A stretch of 64,000 bases of DNA. It comes from Actinomycetota bacterium. Lineage in GTDB: Bacteria > Actinomycetota > Actinomycetes > S36-B12 > UBA5976. The notes under the pieces are model-generated. The model was not told the origin of the DNA, searched no databases, and was given only the letters and a program-made list of their open reading frames with translations. Each line of letters begins with the position of its first letter. The first letter of the stretch is position 1. Where the stretch lies: the NCBI GenBank assembly GCA_026392515.1, contig JAPLBY010000022.1:80869-144868 (forward strand). The letters are read 5' to 3'. Of this stretch, positions 50,345 through 60,264 are shown in pieces. Made by a program: the position numbers and the translations under genes.

Positions 50345-51835
50345 ATGATACAAATTCCGAATACTCCAACACCTGAGTTGCTTTCCTCGGCAGCTCTAGA
50401 GGCGGCTGCAAGTAATGGCGCAACTGTCGCCCAGTTTCGACTTGCAAAACACGACATGCGCGGAGTTTCGTTGCGTGATGGAGATGTAGAGAACATTGGA
50501 TCGGAATCCAACGTTGCGCTTAGTGTTCGGGTAGTTCATTCCGGTGCCTGGGGTTTCGCAGCTTCCACCGAACTCACTATTGAAAGTGCGTTCAACACAG
50601 CCCTAAGAGCTATCCAAGTGGCCAAGATCAGTGCTCAAGTGGCGGCTGATGAAGTAATACTGGCAAATGAACCAGTTCACGGAAAGCAGTCTTGGACTCT
50701 GCCAATCGAAATAGATGCCTTCGAAAAGACTGACTCTGAGATCATCGAGTTTTTGCAGAACTGGAATCACAAGATCTCTGGCTCATCCATAGTTAGTCAC
50801 ATTGAAAGCAACATTGGAATGGGTCGCGACCAAACTTTCTATTCAGATTTGCTTGGTAATGAGATCTCGCAACAACGTGATCGAATTTCTGCGGCCTTAA
50901 CTGCGATACATGTAAGTGACTCTGGCTTCGAAGATATGCGCACTTGTGCTCCGCCAGCTGGACGCGGGTGGGAGTACTTAACTGGCACTGGCTGGGATTG
51001 GGAATCTGAAATAGCGCGGATTCCGGAGTACTTGGATGAGAAAGTTAAATCACCTTCGGTAACACCAGGTGCTTGGGATCTCGTGATCGATCCAACTAAT
51101 CTCTGGCTGACTATTCACGAGTCCATCGGGCATGCCACAGAATTGGATCGAGCTTTAGGTTACGAAGCAAACTACGCTGGCACTTCGTTTGCAACCATCG
51201 ATAAGTTGGGCAATTTCAAGTATGGCTCCCCCATCATGAATGTCACTGGGGACCGAACTTCAGACCATGGACTTTCAACCGTTGGCTATGACGACGAAGG
51301 TGTGGCAGCTCAAAAGTGGGATTTGATCAAGGACGGAATCTTGGTCGGGTATCAAACGGATCGCTCAATTGCTAGCAAGATCAAGATGGACCGATCCAAC
51401 GGATGTGCATTTGCCGATTCCGCGCTGCATTCACCGATCCAAAGAATGCCTAACGTTTCTCTTCAACCTGGAACTGAGGATCTGACTACTAAAGATTTGA
51501 TTTCAAACGTCGAGTCCGGAATCTACATTGTTGGCGACAAGTCTTGGTCAATAGATATGCAGCGCTTCAATTTCCAGTTCACTGGACAGAGGTTCCACGA
51601 AATCAAGAATGGTGAAATTGTTGGGCAACTCAAAGACGTGGCTTATCAATCTAAGACACCAGACTTTTGGGCTTCGATGAGACAGCTGGGTGGAGCCAGT
51701 ACTTATCTACTAGGTGGTGCCCTCAACTGCGGTAAAGGTCAGCCTGGCCAGGTTGCTCCAGTTAGTCACGGTTGTCCATCAGCTACATTTACCAAAATCA
51801 ACGTTCTGAATACTCGAGATGAGAGTGCAAAATGA
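50345..51835 (+). CDS. tldD: Metalloprotease TldD
   Basis: Catalytic subunit of the TldD/TldE peptidase that degrades unfolded or ribosomal peptides. 496 residues. The zinc motif is HESIGH (258-263) in the family form HExxxH, followed by ATELDRALGYEANYAG. The Cys-containing end ALNCGKGQPGQVAPVSHGCP is also typical. The ATG start has only a weak ribosome site. It overlaps tldE by four bases (ATGA). Confidence 0.93.
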   Translation: MIQIPNTPTPELLSSAALEAAASNGATVAQFRLAKHDMRGVSLRDGDVENIGSESNVALSVRVVHSGAWGFAASTELTIESAFNTALRAIQVAKISAQVAADEVILANEPVHGKQSWTLPIEIDAFEKTDSEIIEFLQNWNHKISGSSIVSHIESNIGMGRDQTFYSDLLGNEISQQRDRISAALTAIHVSDSGFEDMRTCAPPAGRGWEYLTGTGWDWESEIARIPEYLDEKVKSPSVTPGAWDLVIDPTNLWLTIHESIGHATELDRALGYEANYAGTSFATIDKLGNFKYGSPIMNVTGDRTSDHGLSTVGYDDEGVAAQKWDLIKDGILVGYQTDRSIASKIKMDRSNGCAFADSALHSPIQRMPNVSLQPGTEDLTTKDLISNVESGIYIVGDKSWSIDMQRFNFQFTGQRFHEIKNGEIVGQLKDVAYQSKTPDFWASMRQLGGASTYLLGGALNCGKGQPGQVAPVSHGCPSATFTKINVLNTRDESAK

Positions 51836-53211
51836 GCGAGATTTCATTACCAGATGCCGTTGAAGTTGCATTGGAATTACTTGGTAAAGATGGTGGCGTA
51901 GTAATAGGTGGAAACAGCGCAACCAACAACTTACGGTGGGCTAATTCTGCGTTAACAACCAATGGCGACTCGATTGATCAAACCCTGTCTATTTCCGCAT
52001 TCGTTTCCATGTCTGGTGGCGTTGCCACCGGGATGTCGAGTGGCCAAATCCGCAGTCGAGATGACGTCGAAGCCCTAGTAGCAGCAAGTAAAGCGTCAGC
52101 TGTCTCGGCCGGACCTGCAGTTGACGCCATGGATTTGGTGGCTGGACCAACTGACAAGAACTTTGCAGACGCTGCTTTAACTTTGGACGTATCGGAAATC
52201 TCGCATGTAGCAGGTGGATTGGCTGAGGTTTTTGCACATCGAGATCAAGAATTTTTTGGCTACGCTGAACAATCCCTTGATACAACCTATGTAGGCACAT
52301 CTAGCGGAACTCGCATGAGATATTCCGAGCGAACTAGTCGCTTTGAATTGTGCGCGAAAAGTCATGACCGTAAGCGCTCTGCTTGGTCGGGTCAAGGTGG
52401 CACGTCATTGACAGATGTTTCTATTGGTAATCACTTGTCTGACGTAACTCAAAAACTACAGATCCAAAACACTCAAATTGATACGGATGCCGGACGTCAT
52501 CGAGTGACTCTCTCGCCTAGTGCAGTATCAGATCTCTTGATTTACATGCTTTGGAGTTCAGCAGCTAGAGATGCAGCCGAAGGTCGTAGTGCATTTTCCA
52601 ACGTAAAGGGTGGAACGCGAGTTGGCGAAACACTTACCAAGCGGAATCTGAATCTTGCGACTGATCCTAACTTGAAAGGTATCGAAACTTTTGATCGCGT
52701 TGTTAACTTAGGTTCCTCTGCATTAGGTAGCGCTTTTGACACTGGTATTGAAATCGGTAGATCCGACATCATTACCGATGGCGTATTGACTGCGCTTGGA
52801 AGCAGTCGACATGCAGCCCAAGAAGCCAAACTTCCTTTCACTCCTCTTACGGACAACATTTCGTTAGTTGATGCGCAAGGAAGTGGATCACTTGCGGAAT
52901 TGGCAAGTCGAATGGGTGATGGCTTACTGATTACTTGTCTGTGGTACATCCGGGAAGTTGATCCACAGAATTTGCTGCTAACGGGCCTGACTCGAGATGG
53001 AGTTTATGTGGTCTCTGGCGGTGAGGTAATTGGCGCTACCAACAACTTTAGATTTAACGAATCACCAATCGACATGCTTGCAAGGGTTATTGATGCTGGC
53101 ACTACAGTGCCGTGTCTACCAAGAGAATGGGCCGATTGGTTTTCGCGCGCTCAAGTGGCACCGCTAACGATTGAAGGATTTAACCTTTCAACTAAATCAG
53201 ATGCGATTTAG
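51832..53211 (+). CDS. pmbA: TldE/PmbA protein, partner of TldD
   Basis: Structural partner of TldD without the zinc motif. 459 residues with the family's N-terminal nucleotide-like segment (VVIGGNSATNNLRWANSA), the FSNVKGGTRVGETLTKRNL region and the C-terminal GLLITCLWYIREVDPQNLLLTGLTRDGVYVV, all usual for the family. The TldD/E complex probably forms a narrow-entry peptidase. The ATG overlaps the tldD stop, and the stop overlaps dodecin on the other strand by four bases. Confidence 0.92.
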   Translation: MSEISLPDAVEVALELLGKDGGVVIGGNSATNNLRWANSALTTNGDSIDQTLSISAFVSMSGGVATGMSSGQIRSRDDVEALVAASKASAVSAGPAVDAMDLVAGPTDKNFADAALTLDVSEISHVAGGLAEVFAHRDQEFFGYAEQSLDTTYVGTSSGTRMRYSERTSRFELCAKSHDRKRSAWSGQGGTSLTDVSIGNHLSDVTQKLQIQNTQIDTDAGRHRVTLSPSAVSDLLIYMLWSSAARDAAEGRSAFSNVKGGTRVGETLTKRNLNLATDPNLKGIETFDRVVNLGSSALGSAFDTGIEIGRSDIITDGVLTALGSSRHAAQEAKLPFTPLTDNISLVDAQGSGSLAELASRMGDGLLITCLWYIREVDPQNLLLTGLTRDGVYVVSGGEVIGATNNFRFNESPIDMLARVIDAGTTVPCLPREWADWFSRAQVAPLTIEGFNLSTKSDAI

Positions 53212-53420
53212 GCGTCTTCTAGTCGGTAACCAAGCTTCATTCCAACCTGAATGAAGGTGAGATCTCCGTCACGCAAGTTGCCGCGGATCTCGGTAACTTC
53301 AAACCAGTCAATGTGACGCGTAGATTGCGAAGCCCGCTTTAAGCCATTTCGGATAGCTTCATCGATACTTACTGGTGAAGTACCAACAATTTCGGTCAAA
53401 GCGTACGTTCTAGTGGTCAT
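53208..53420 (-). CDS. Dodecin family flavin-binding protein
   Basis: A 70-residue protein. It contains EIVGTSPVSIDEAIRNGLKRASQSTRHIDWFEV and GDLTFIQVGMKLGYRLE, with the Trp of the flavin-binding pocket, and so matches dodecins, which form hollow dodecamers that store flavins. ATG at 53420 has GGAG six bases upstream; the longer frame to 53444 is not supported. It is tail-to-tail with pmbA by four bases. Confidence 0.92.
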   Translation of the reverse strand: MTTRTYALTEIVGTSPVSIDEAIRNGLKRASQSTRHIDWFEVTEIRGNLRDGDLTFIQVGMKLGYRLEDA

Positions 53421-53497
53421 TTTGAGCTCCTGTGGAAATGCCAAACATGTAGTAACACCGTAGCCTAGAAGGGTCCGTCGAGCATCAGTAGGTAGCC

Positions 53498-53797
53498 ATG
53501 AAGCAAGAGCCAGAGGTATTCAGTATCTCTAAGGTTGAAACTGGTTTAACTCAGGATCAATCTGGGCGGCAACGACGCTACTTAATCAGCATGGGTCTTC
53601 GCACTGCTTGCTTCGTGGGCGGGATAGCTGCCGAAGGCGCGCTGCGCTGGATCCTTATTGTCGGTGCAGTCGTACTTCCATACTTCGCTGTTGTAATCGC
53701 GAATGCTGGTCGGGAGCGTGGTGGCTGGGCAGGTTCCGGAGATTTCATTGCTCCAAGTAACGAAGCGATCGAGACTGGTCGCTCGTCTACTCTCTAA
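53498..53797 (+). CDS. DUF3099 membrane protein
   Basis: A 99-residue protein with two hydrophobic helices at about residues 33-46 and 50-69 (RTACFVGGIAAEG, LRWILIVGAVVLPYFAVVIANAG). The N-terminal VFSISKVETGLTQDQSGRQRRYLISMGLRTACF matches DUF3099, a small actinobacterial family of unknown role. It lies just before SURF1 (18-base gap) and may be co-transcribed with it. The ATG start is preferred because no upstream frame extends further. Confidence 0.85.
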   Translation: MKQEPEVFSISKVETGLTQDQSGRQRRYLISMGLRTACFVGGIAAEGALRWILIVGAVVLPYFAVVIANAGRERGGWAGSGDFIAPSNEAIETGRSSTL

Positions 53798-53815
53798 TCA
53801 GGCACAATTGATATC

Positions 53816-54577
53816 GTGAGTGCTTACAAGTTTCTACTGGCTCCAAGATGGATTGCTATAACACTTGTTTGCCTTTTCATGCTTCCAGCCTTTCAAGCAC
53901 TCTCCAATTGGCAATGGCACCGGTTAAGCGATCGACAGATCTACAACGTGCAGATACAGGAGCAGATCGATAAAGCACCTGTCCTGATTGAAGAAGTAGT
54001 TACTGCAACAGGTGATGTAAAGGTTGTCCCGGATCATTCCCAATGGCGCACAGTTGAGATGACTGGTGTCTGGTTACAAAGTGATCAAGTACTAGTCAGA
54101 AAAAAGAGTCTTGAATCAGATTTAGGGTTGTGGGTTGTTACCCCTCTCAAGCTCACAGATGGCACCATCGTGATGGTTAATCGAGGATGGACCGCGGCTG
54201 CTAACTCCGCGATTGATAGTCCAGTAGTTGCCGATGTTCCAATTGGAACCATTGAAGTGCTGGGTCGTCTACGCGAAGTCATTCCGCGAACCAAGCCAGG
54301 ACCAACAGATTTGCCTGACGGTCAAGTCGACCGCATTATTCCGCTTGAGATTGTCGACAGTCCCGAAACTTTAACCAATGCTTATGTTGAGATGACAGCA
54401 AGTCGACCTGAATCCAAATCTGCAGACATTAGAACCCTGCCAGCACCCGAGGTAACGGAGGGCGCGCATCGGTCATATGCACTTCAATGGATGTTCTTTG
54501 AGATCATGACTGTTATTGGTTGGGTCATCTTGGTGCGGAACGAATTGAAGGAACAGCGCAGAGTAACTCTGAGTTAG
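53816..54577 (+). CDS. SURF1 family cytochrome oxidase assembly protein
   Basis: A 253-residue membrane protein with N-terminal (residues 10-29) and C-terminal (about 226-243) helices flanking an extracytoplasmic domain. FQALSNWQWHRLSDRQ, DLGLWVVTPLKLTDGTIVMVNRGW and SYALQWMFF are SURF1 hallmarks. It helps heme-a insertion or assembly of aa3-type cytochrome c oxidase. The GTG start is at 53816. Its 3' end overlaps the ABC exporter gene on the other strand by four bases. Confidence 0.92.
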   Translation: MSAYKFLLAPRWIAITLVCLFMLPAFQALSNWQWHRLSDRQIYNVQIQEQIDKAPVLIEEVVTATGDVKVVPDHSQWRTVEMTGVWLQSDQVLVRKKSLESDLGLWVVTPLKLTDGTIVMVNRGWTAAANSAIDSPVVADVPIGTIEVLGRLREVIPRTKPGPTDLPDGQVDRIIPLEIVDSPETLTNAYVEMTASRPESKSADIRTLPAPEVTEGAHRSYALQWMFFEIMTVIGWVILVRNELKEQRRVTLS

Positions 54578-56451
54578 CTCTTACCTTCGGCAAACTGACG
54601 GTGATACAGATCTGCGTAAACGCCACCAGCGGCAAGCAACTCATCATGTGTGCCACGCTGGACGATTTGTCCATCGTCAACAACTAAAATCTGATTTGCC
54701 TGGCGAATTGTGGACAGTCGATGCGCAACCACAATTGAAGTTCGACCTTGTAGCGCTATTGCCAGAGCCGCTTGAACTGCTGACTCATTCTCTGAATCTA
54801 GATGTGCAGTTGCTTCGTCAAGAACCACTACATCTGGAGCTTTAAGCAGCAATCGAGCAATCGCAAGACGTTGCTTTTCGCCGCCTGATAATCGATGTCC
54901 TCTATCTCCTACGACCGTATCGAGACCTTCCGGCAGGCTTCGAATCATTTCGGCAATCTGGGCACTTTCACACGCACTCCAGATTTCAGTTTCACTCGCC
55001 TCAGTATTCGCGTAGAGCAAGTTGGCACGAATGGTGTCGTGATACATGTGAGCGTCTTGCATAACAACACCAACTACGCGGTGAAGTGACTCTTGAGTTA
55101 CATCTTTCACATCAACACCGGAGAGTTTTACTGAACCAGATATTGCATCGTAGAGCCTTGGAATGAGTGCACTTATAGTGCTCTTACCAGCGCCCGATGG
55201 TCCTACCAATGCAATCAAGTCACCCGGGGCAGCCTGGAATGAAATGTCAGTTAAAGTCAATTCCTCAGTTGCCCGTGACTCCGGCTGAGCAACAGACTCC
55301 AAACTTGCTAACGAAACTTCTGCAGCAGATGGGTACTTGAAATCAACATTGGAAAACTCAACGCTAACTCCTCCACGATCTAATTCCTTGGCATCAGGCT
55401 TGTCTTTAACCATGGGTTGCAGGTCTAAGACTTCGAACACTCGTTCAAATGACACCAACGAAGTCATAATGTCCACTCGAACGTTCGCGAGAGCTGTGAT
55501 CGGCCCGTAAAGACGACCCAACAACGCTGACAACGCCAGCAAAGTACCTAGAGTCAAAGTTCCGTTGATGACTGAAATGCCACCCATGCCGAAAACTAAC
55601 GCCGTAGCTAGGGATCCAACTAAGACAATTGCAGTGAAAAAGACACTGTTCGACATGGCGATTCGGATGCCCATGCTTCGAACTGAATCTGCTTTCTCCG
55701 AGAACATTTCCGACTCGCGCTTTGGGGTTCCGAAGATTTTCATTAGTATTGCGCCTGAAACGTTGAAGCGTTCCGCCATCTGAGTACTCATTGCTGAGTT
55801 GAAGTCAGCTTGCTGTCGAGTTAATTGCTGTAGACGAGTTCCCATCCAGCGAGCTGGGATCATAAAGAGCGGAAGTAAAAGCAAAGATGCCACTGTGATC
55901 TGCCAAGAAAGGACGAACATAGTTGCAGAGACAATTACCAAGCTAATGACGTTGCCTACTACCCCGCCCAGTGTCGAAGTGAATGCTCGTTGCGCTCCCA
56001 TCACATCGCTGTTTAGTCGCGAGATTAAAGCTCCAGTTTGTGCGCGCGTAAAGAATGCGATCGATTGACGTTGAACATGGTCGAAAACCTGGGTTCGCAT
56101 GTTGAAGATCAAACCTTCACCAATGGTTGACTGCATCCGACGACTCAATAAGCCAAGTGCTGCGCCCAGAATCGCTGTGATTGCAATACCTGCTGCGAGT
56201 AGCGCAACTAGCCGGGAATCCTTGTTCGGGATAGCAACGTCGACAATTTCCTTGAACAGCAATGGTTGAGCGACTACCAGCAGCGAATCGATGACTAGTA
56301 ATGACAGATAGGCAGCGATAAAGCCTCGAAACTCAGTTGCGTAAGTTAAAACGCGCTGGATAGTGCCATCAGCCAGAGTGGTTTTCTTTACTAATTTATC
56401 CTTTGTGAAACCTTGATACGCCGCCCAAGGATTTCCGCCATGCAAGCTCAT
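54574..56451 (-). CDS. ABC exporter, fused permease and ATPase
   Basis: A 625-residue half-transporter. The six-helix ABC-1 membrane domain covers about residues 40-340, and the NBD about 360-620, with Walker A VGPSGAGKST, signature LSGGEKQRLAIA, Walker B VVVLDEATAHLD and the VVAHRLSTI switch. The type suits lipid or drug export (MsbA/LmrA-like). The gene is alone, so it probably works as a homodimer. I chose ATG at 56451; an upstream TTG frame has no support. Confidence 0.9.
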   Translation of the reverse strand: MSLHGGNPWAAYQGFTKDKLVKKTTLADGTIQRVLTYATEFRGFIAAYLSLLVIDSLLVVAQPLLFKEIVDVAIPNKDSRLVALLAAGIAITAILGAALGLLSRRMQSTIGEGLIFNMRTQVFDHVQRQSIAFFTRAQTGALISRLNSDVMGAQRAFTSTLGGVVGNVISLVIVSATMFVLSWQITVASLLLLPLFMIPARWMGTRLQQLTRQQADFNSAMSTQMAERFNVSGAILMKIFGTPKRESEMFSEKADSVRSMGIRIAMSNSVFFTAIVLVGSLATALVFGMGGISVINGTLTLGTLLALSALLGRLYGPITALANVRVDIMTSLVSFERVFEVLDLQPMVKDKPDAKELDRGGVSVEFSNVDFKYPSAAEVSLASLESVAQPESRATEELTLTDISFQAAPGDLIALVGPSGAGKSTISALIPRLYDAISGSVKLSGVDVKDVTQESLHRVVGVVMQDAHMYHDTIRANLLYANTEASETEIWSACESAQIAEMIRSLPEGLDTVVGDRGHRLSGGEKQRLAIARLLLKAPDVVVLDEATAHLDSENESAVQAALAIALQGRTSIVVAHRLSTIRQANQILVVDDGQIVQRGTHDELLAAGGVYADLYHRQFAEGKS

Positions 56452-56526
56452 GTATTCGCCTAGTTTCTTTGCTCGTTCTGAGTTTATCTGGTGTCGGGTA
56501 TCGCAAAGCAAAATGCCGAAATTGAA

Positions 56527-58125
56527 TTAAGCCAGCGAGATTAGGTCTAAGTAATCTTCATTCCAAAGATCTTCAACACCATCTGGCAAAAGCAAGACTC
56601 GTTCCGGCTGAAGTGCAGTAACTGCGCCCTCATCGTGCGTTACTAGGACTACCGATCCCTCATAGTTGTGTAACGCATCCAGAATTTCAGCGCGGCTTGC
56701 TGGATCAAGGTTGTTCGTGGGTTCATCTAAGAGCAGAACATTCGCAGCAGATACCACCAACATGGCAAGGCTCAATCGAGTCTTTTCGCCACCAGATAGA
56801 ACGCCAGCTGGTTTGGCAACTGCATCTCCAGAAAACAGGAATGATCCGAGCACATTACGTACTTGAGCGTCATTCATGTCACCTGAGGCAGACACCATGT
56901 TCTCTAGAACTGATCTCTGTGGATCAAGAGTTTCGTGTTCCTGTGCGTAGTAGCCAACTTTGAGACCATGGCCGGGCTGAATCTCGCCAGTATCTGGAGT
57001 ATCTACTCCCGCCAGGATTCGAAGTAATGTCGTCTTGCCAGCACCGTTTAATCCGAGCACAACAACTTTGCTGCCTCGGTCGATTGCTAGATCAACATCG
57101 GTAAAGATTTCCTGTGAACCATAGACCCGACTCAAGCCAGTTGCCATTAGCGGGGTTTTACCGCACGGTGCTGGCGTTGGGAATCGAAGTTTGGCAACTC
57201 GATCTGCCTGACGAACTGTTTCTAGACCACTCATCAATTTGTCTGCTCGTTTAAGCATGCTTTGCGCAGCTTTTGCTTTGGAAGCCTTCGCGCGCATTCG
57301 ATCGGCCTGAGCCTGTAAAACTTGTGCTTGCTTTTCGGTATTAGCACGTTCGCGCTTGCGGCGACGTTCATCAGTCTCGCGCGAATTTAGGTATTCTTTC
57401 CAACCTACGTTGTAGAGATCTAGCGTCTGACGATTAGCATCCAGGTAGAACACCCGATTAACTGTGGCTTCAAGAAGTTCAACATCGTGACTGATAACAA
57501 CTAATCCCCCTTGATGATTAGCCAGAAAGCCACGCAACCAAACAATCGAGTCCGCGTCTAAGTGGTTAGTTGGTTCATCCAACAGCAATGTTTCCGAACC
57601 GCTGAAAAGAATTCGAGCCAGTTCAATTCTGCGGCGCTGACCACCAGATAAAGTCCCAAGCGTTTGAGCCAGAATGTCTACGGTAAGACCAACACTGGCC
57701 GCAAGCGACGCAGCCTCGCTCTCAGCGGCATAGCCACCGGCAGTTTGGAATGATTCCTCGGCGCTGGCATACTTTCGCATCGCTTTGTCCCGGACTTTTT
57801 CATCCTCGGAACCCATGTCGATTTCGCACTGCCGCATTCGTTTAATGAGCTCATCAAGGCCACGTGCGCTTAGGATTCGATCCATAGCAACGACATCTAA
57901 ATCGCCAGTTCTAGGATCCTGCGGCAGATAACCAACTGACGCAGATGTTGCAATAACACCCTTTGCCGGTTGAACTTGCCCGGCTAGGACTTTAGTTAGA
58001 GTGGTTTTACCAGCACCGTTTCTGCCAACTAGTCCGACGCGGTCACCGCTATCTACGCGGAAAGTAGCTCCAGATAACAGCAGTTCGGCTCCAGCGCGCA
58101 ATTCAATGTCAGTTGCTTGAATCAC
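56527..58125 (-). CDS. ABC-F family ATPase
   Basis: A soluble, 532-residue protein with two ABC domains and no membrane segment. Walker A sites are GRNGAGKTT and GLNGAGKTT; signatures are LSGGQRRRIELA and LSGGEKTRLSLA; Walker B: LLLDEPTNHLD and LLLDEPTNNLD. The charged linker (about 230-300) with RRRKRERANTEKQAQVLQAQADRMRAK is the ribosome-facing P-site tRNA motif. It should act on translating ribosomes. Rv1473 lies near the suf genes too. GTG start. Confidence 0.9.
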   Translation of the reverse strand: MIQATDIELRAGAELLLSGATFRVDSGDRVGLVGRNGAGKTTLTKVLAGQVQPAKGVIATSASVGYLPQDPRTGDLDVVAMDRILSARGLDELIKRMRQCEIDMGSEDEKVRDKAMRKYASAEESFQTAGGYAAESEAASLAASVGLTVDILAQTLGTLSGGQRRRIELARILFSGSETLLLDEPTNHLDADSIVWLRGFLANHQGGLVVISHDVELLEATVNRVFYLDANRQTLDLYNVGWKEYLNSRETDERRRKRERANTEKQAQVLQAQADRMRAKASKAKAAQSMLKRADKLMSGLETVRQADRVAKLRFPTPAPCGKTPLMATGLSRVYGSQEIFTDVDLAIDRGSKVVVLGLNGAGKTTLLRILAGVDTPDTGEIQPGHGLKVGYYAQEHETLDPQRSVLENMVSASGDMNDAQVRNVLGSFLFSGDAVAKPAGVLSGGEKTRLSLAMLVVSAANVLLLDEPTNNLDPASRAEILDALHNYEGSVVLVTHDEGAVTALQPERVLLLPDGVEDLWNEDYLDLISLA

Positions 58126-58187
58126 GGTGAAAGCAGGCCAATCTTTAAGAGTGCGAGAACTCGCAAACTCAATGTTATCGCGAGAAA

Positions 58188-58502
58188 CTACAGGTTAAAA
58201 CCGAGCGCGCGTAGCATTTCGCGACCTTCGTCTGTGATCTTGTCTGGACCCCATGGTGGCATCCAAACCCAGTTCAATTTGAAGTCAGAAACGTGACCAT
58301 CTAGTGCGGCGCGAGTTTGATCTTCAATCACGTCAGTAAGAGGACAGGCTGCAGAAGTAAGTGTCATGTCGATAGTTGCGATATTTCCTTCATCGACGGT
58401 TACTGCGTAAACCAAACCAAGATCGACCACATTGATGCCAAGTTCAGGGTCTACGACGTCCTTCATTAATTCAAATACATCATCTTCTTGTAGCACGGTC
58501 AT
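58188..58502 (-). CDS. sufT: SufT-like MIP18/DUF59 Fe-S assembly factor
   Basis: 104 residues with the MIP18 pattern: DVVDPELGINVVDLGLVYAV, TLTSAACPLTDVIEDQ (conserved Cys) and WMPPWGPDKITDEGREMLRALGF. It helps deliver Fe-S clusters in actinobacteria (Rv1466). The ATG overlaps the sufU stop (TAATG), so it is the last gene of the SUF operon. The downstream gap to the ABC-F gene is 62 bases. Confidence 0.94.
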   Translation of the reverse strand: MTVLQEDDVFELMKDVVDPELGINVVDLGLVYAVTVDEGNIATIDMTLTSAACPLTDVIEDQTRAALDGHVSDFKLNWVWMPPWGPDKITDEGREMLRALGFNL

Positions 58503-58978
58503 TAGTTTTGCTCCTTGTTTGATTCTGTAAAAATTTTAGATTCATTGTTATCTGCTCCGGCTTGAATTGCCGCATCTTTCCATGCCATCCATGCCAATAG
58601 TGCGCACTTCACTCGTGCTGGATATTGCGCCACACCCGCTAGCGCAATACCATCGCCAAGAATGTCCTCATCGGCTTCGACGGTGCGCTGCAACATAGCA
58701 ATCAGGTGCTCAACTGCAGCTTCGCCGGATTCGAAATCCAGATTGTTGATCTGATCGAACATGATTGATGCAGATGCCTGGCTAATTGAACAACCCATGT
58801 TGTCGTAAGAAACGACGATCTTGCCGTCTGCTCCCCGACTGACTCGTAGTGTGATCTCATCACCGCAAGTTGGATTGACGTGATGAACTTCAGCATCAAA
58901 CTGCTCTGCTAATCCCTTGCCATGTGGACGCTTGTAGTGATCGAGAATTATCTCTTGATACATGTTTTCAAGTTTCAT
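58502..58978 (-). CDS. sufU: SufU, zinc-containing sulfur transfer protein
   Basis: Accepts persulfide sulfur from SufS. 158 residues. Cys38-Gly-Asp40 (PTCGDEI), Cys63 (GCSIS) and Cys125 (RVKCALL) are the zinc/sulfur ligands. The sequence between Cys63 and Cys125 is of SufU length, longer than in IscU. It sits two bases after sufS and overlaps sufT by one. Homologue of Rv1465. Confidence 0.95.
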   Translation of the reverse strand: MKLENMYQEIILDHYKRPHGKGLAEQFDAEVHHVNPTCGDEITLRVSRGADGKIVVSYDNMGCSISQASASIMFDQINNLDFESGEAAVEHLIAMLQRTVEADEDILGDGIALAGVAQYPARVKCALLAWMAWKDAAIQAGADNNESKIFTESNKEQN

Positions 58979-58980
58979 GA

Positions 58981-60261
58981 TCAGACTCCGAAGAACTTCT
59001 TGGCTGAATAGATGCCAGCAACTAGTGCGTCAACATCTTCAAGATCGTTATAGATGTAGAAAGTAGCGCGTGTGGTTGCTTGAACTCCGTAGCGAATACA
59101 AGCTGGCTTAGCGCAATGCTGGCCTACCCGAACAGCAATTCCACTTTCATCCATTACTTGACCTACATCGTGAGGATGTAATCCCTCAAGCACGAAGGAA
59201 ACTGCGGATCCTCGATCTACTGAATTCTCAGGACCGATTACACGCAAGCCGGGAATGTCCGCTAACCCAGCAAGGGCAGCTTCCGTGAGCATGTGTTCGT
59301 GTTCAGCTACATTGTCCATACCTAGTGCTCGCAAGTAGTCTGCAGCAGCTGACATGCCTACAGCTTGGGCTGCCATCGGCACCCCGGCTTCAAAACGCTT
59401 TGGTGGAGCCGCAAACGTTGTGCGCTCCATGGAAACTGATTCGATCATTGAGCCACCTGAAATAAATGGCGGCATGGCAGATAGCACTTCTGATTTACCC
59501 CAGAGACATCCGATACCAAGAGGGCCAAGCATCTTGTGGCCACTCCAAGCAATGAAGTCAACACCTAGTGCAACAACATCAACTGGCATGTGAGGGACGC
59601 TTTGACAAGCATCTAGGAACACCAGGGCTCCGACTGTTTCCGCAAGCTTGACGATTGCTGGGACGTCGTTCACAGTTCCTAGCAAATTTGATTGGTGAGT
59701 AACAGCCACGATCTTGGTCCGGTTGTTAAACAAACTGGTGTCACTTAAATCCAAGCGACCATCTTCGGTAAGGCCTATCCAGCGAAGCGTCGCGCCTGTC
59801 TTTTCGCAAAGTTCTTGCCATGGCACCAAGTTCGCGTGATGCTCCATCTCAGAAACTAGAATTTCATCACCTTCGGCAAGAACAAACCGTTCGGCACCTT
59901 TAGGCAAAGGAGCGCCACGTTGTGACTTAAGAGTTGCATTCAAGAATGAGTATGAGACTAGATTTATCGCCTCAGTTGCATTCTTGGTAAACACTAAGTC
60001 ATCTGCCTGTGCCCCAATAAAACTTGCAATATTGGCCCGAGCATGTTCAAACGCATCTGTTGCTTCTTCGGCAAGAAGATGGGCGCCACGATGAACTGCG
60101 GCGTTATGGGTTTCGTAAAAGTTGCGCTCAGCATCGAGTACCTGGAACGGCTTTTGCGAAGTCGCTCCACTATCTAGGTACACCAAGCGATGATCATTGC
60201 GAACTGTCCGTTTGAATATCGGAAAGTCCGCCTTGATCGCAGCAACGTCTAGTTTGGACAT
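58981..60261 (-). CDS. sufS: Cysteine desulfurase SufS
   Basis: PLP enzyme that removes sulfur from L-cysteine. 426 residues. The PLP-binding Lys243 is in WSGHKMLGP, with EMEHHANLVPW and THQSNLLGT. The persulfide Cys383 is in RVGQHCAKP. The group II (SufS) type is clear from the HH pair and the GHKM motif. It is three bases after sufC, two bases before sufU. Confidence 0.96.
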   Translation of the reverse strand: MSKLDVAAIKADFPIFKRTVRNDHRLVYLDSGATSQKPFQVLDAERNFYETHNAAVHRGAHLLAEEATDAFEHARANIASFIGAQADDLVFTKNATEAINLVSYSFLNATLKSQRGAPLPKGAERFVLAEGDEILVSEMEHHANLVPWQELCEKTGATLRWIGLTEDGRLDLSDTSLFNNRTKIVAVTHQSNLLGTVNDVPAIVKLAETVGALVFLDACQSVPHMPVDVVALGVDFIAWSGHKMLGPLGIGCLWGKSEVLSAMPPFISGGSMIESVSMERTTFAAPPKRFEAGVPMAAQAVGMSAAADYLRALGMDNVAEHEHMLTEAALAGLADIPGLRVIGPENSVDRGSAVSFVLEGLHPHDVGQVMDESGIAVRVGQHCAKPACIRYGVQATTRATFYIYNDLEDVDALVAGIYSAKKFFGV

Positions 60262-60264
60262 AAG

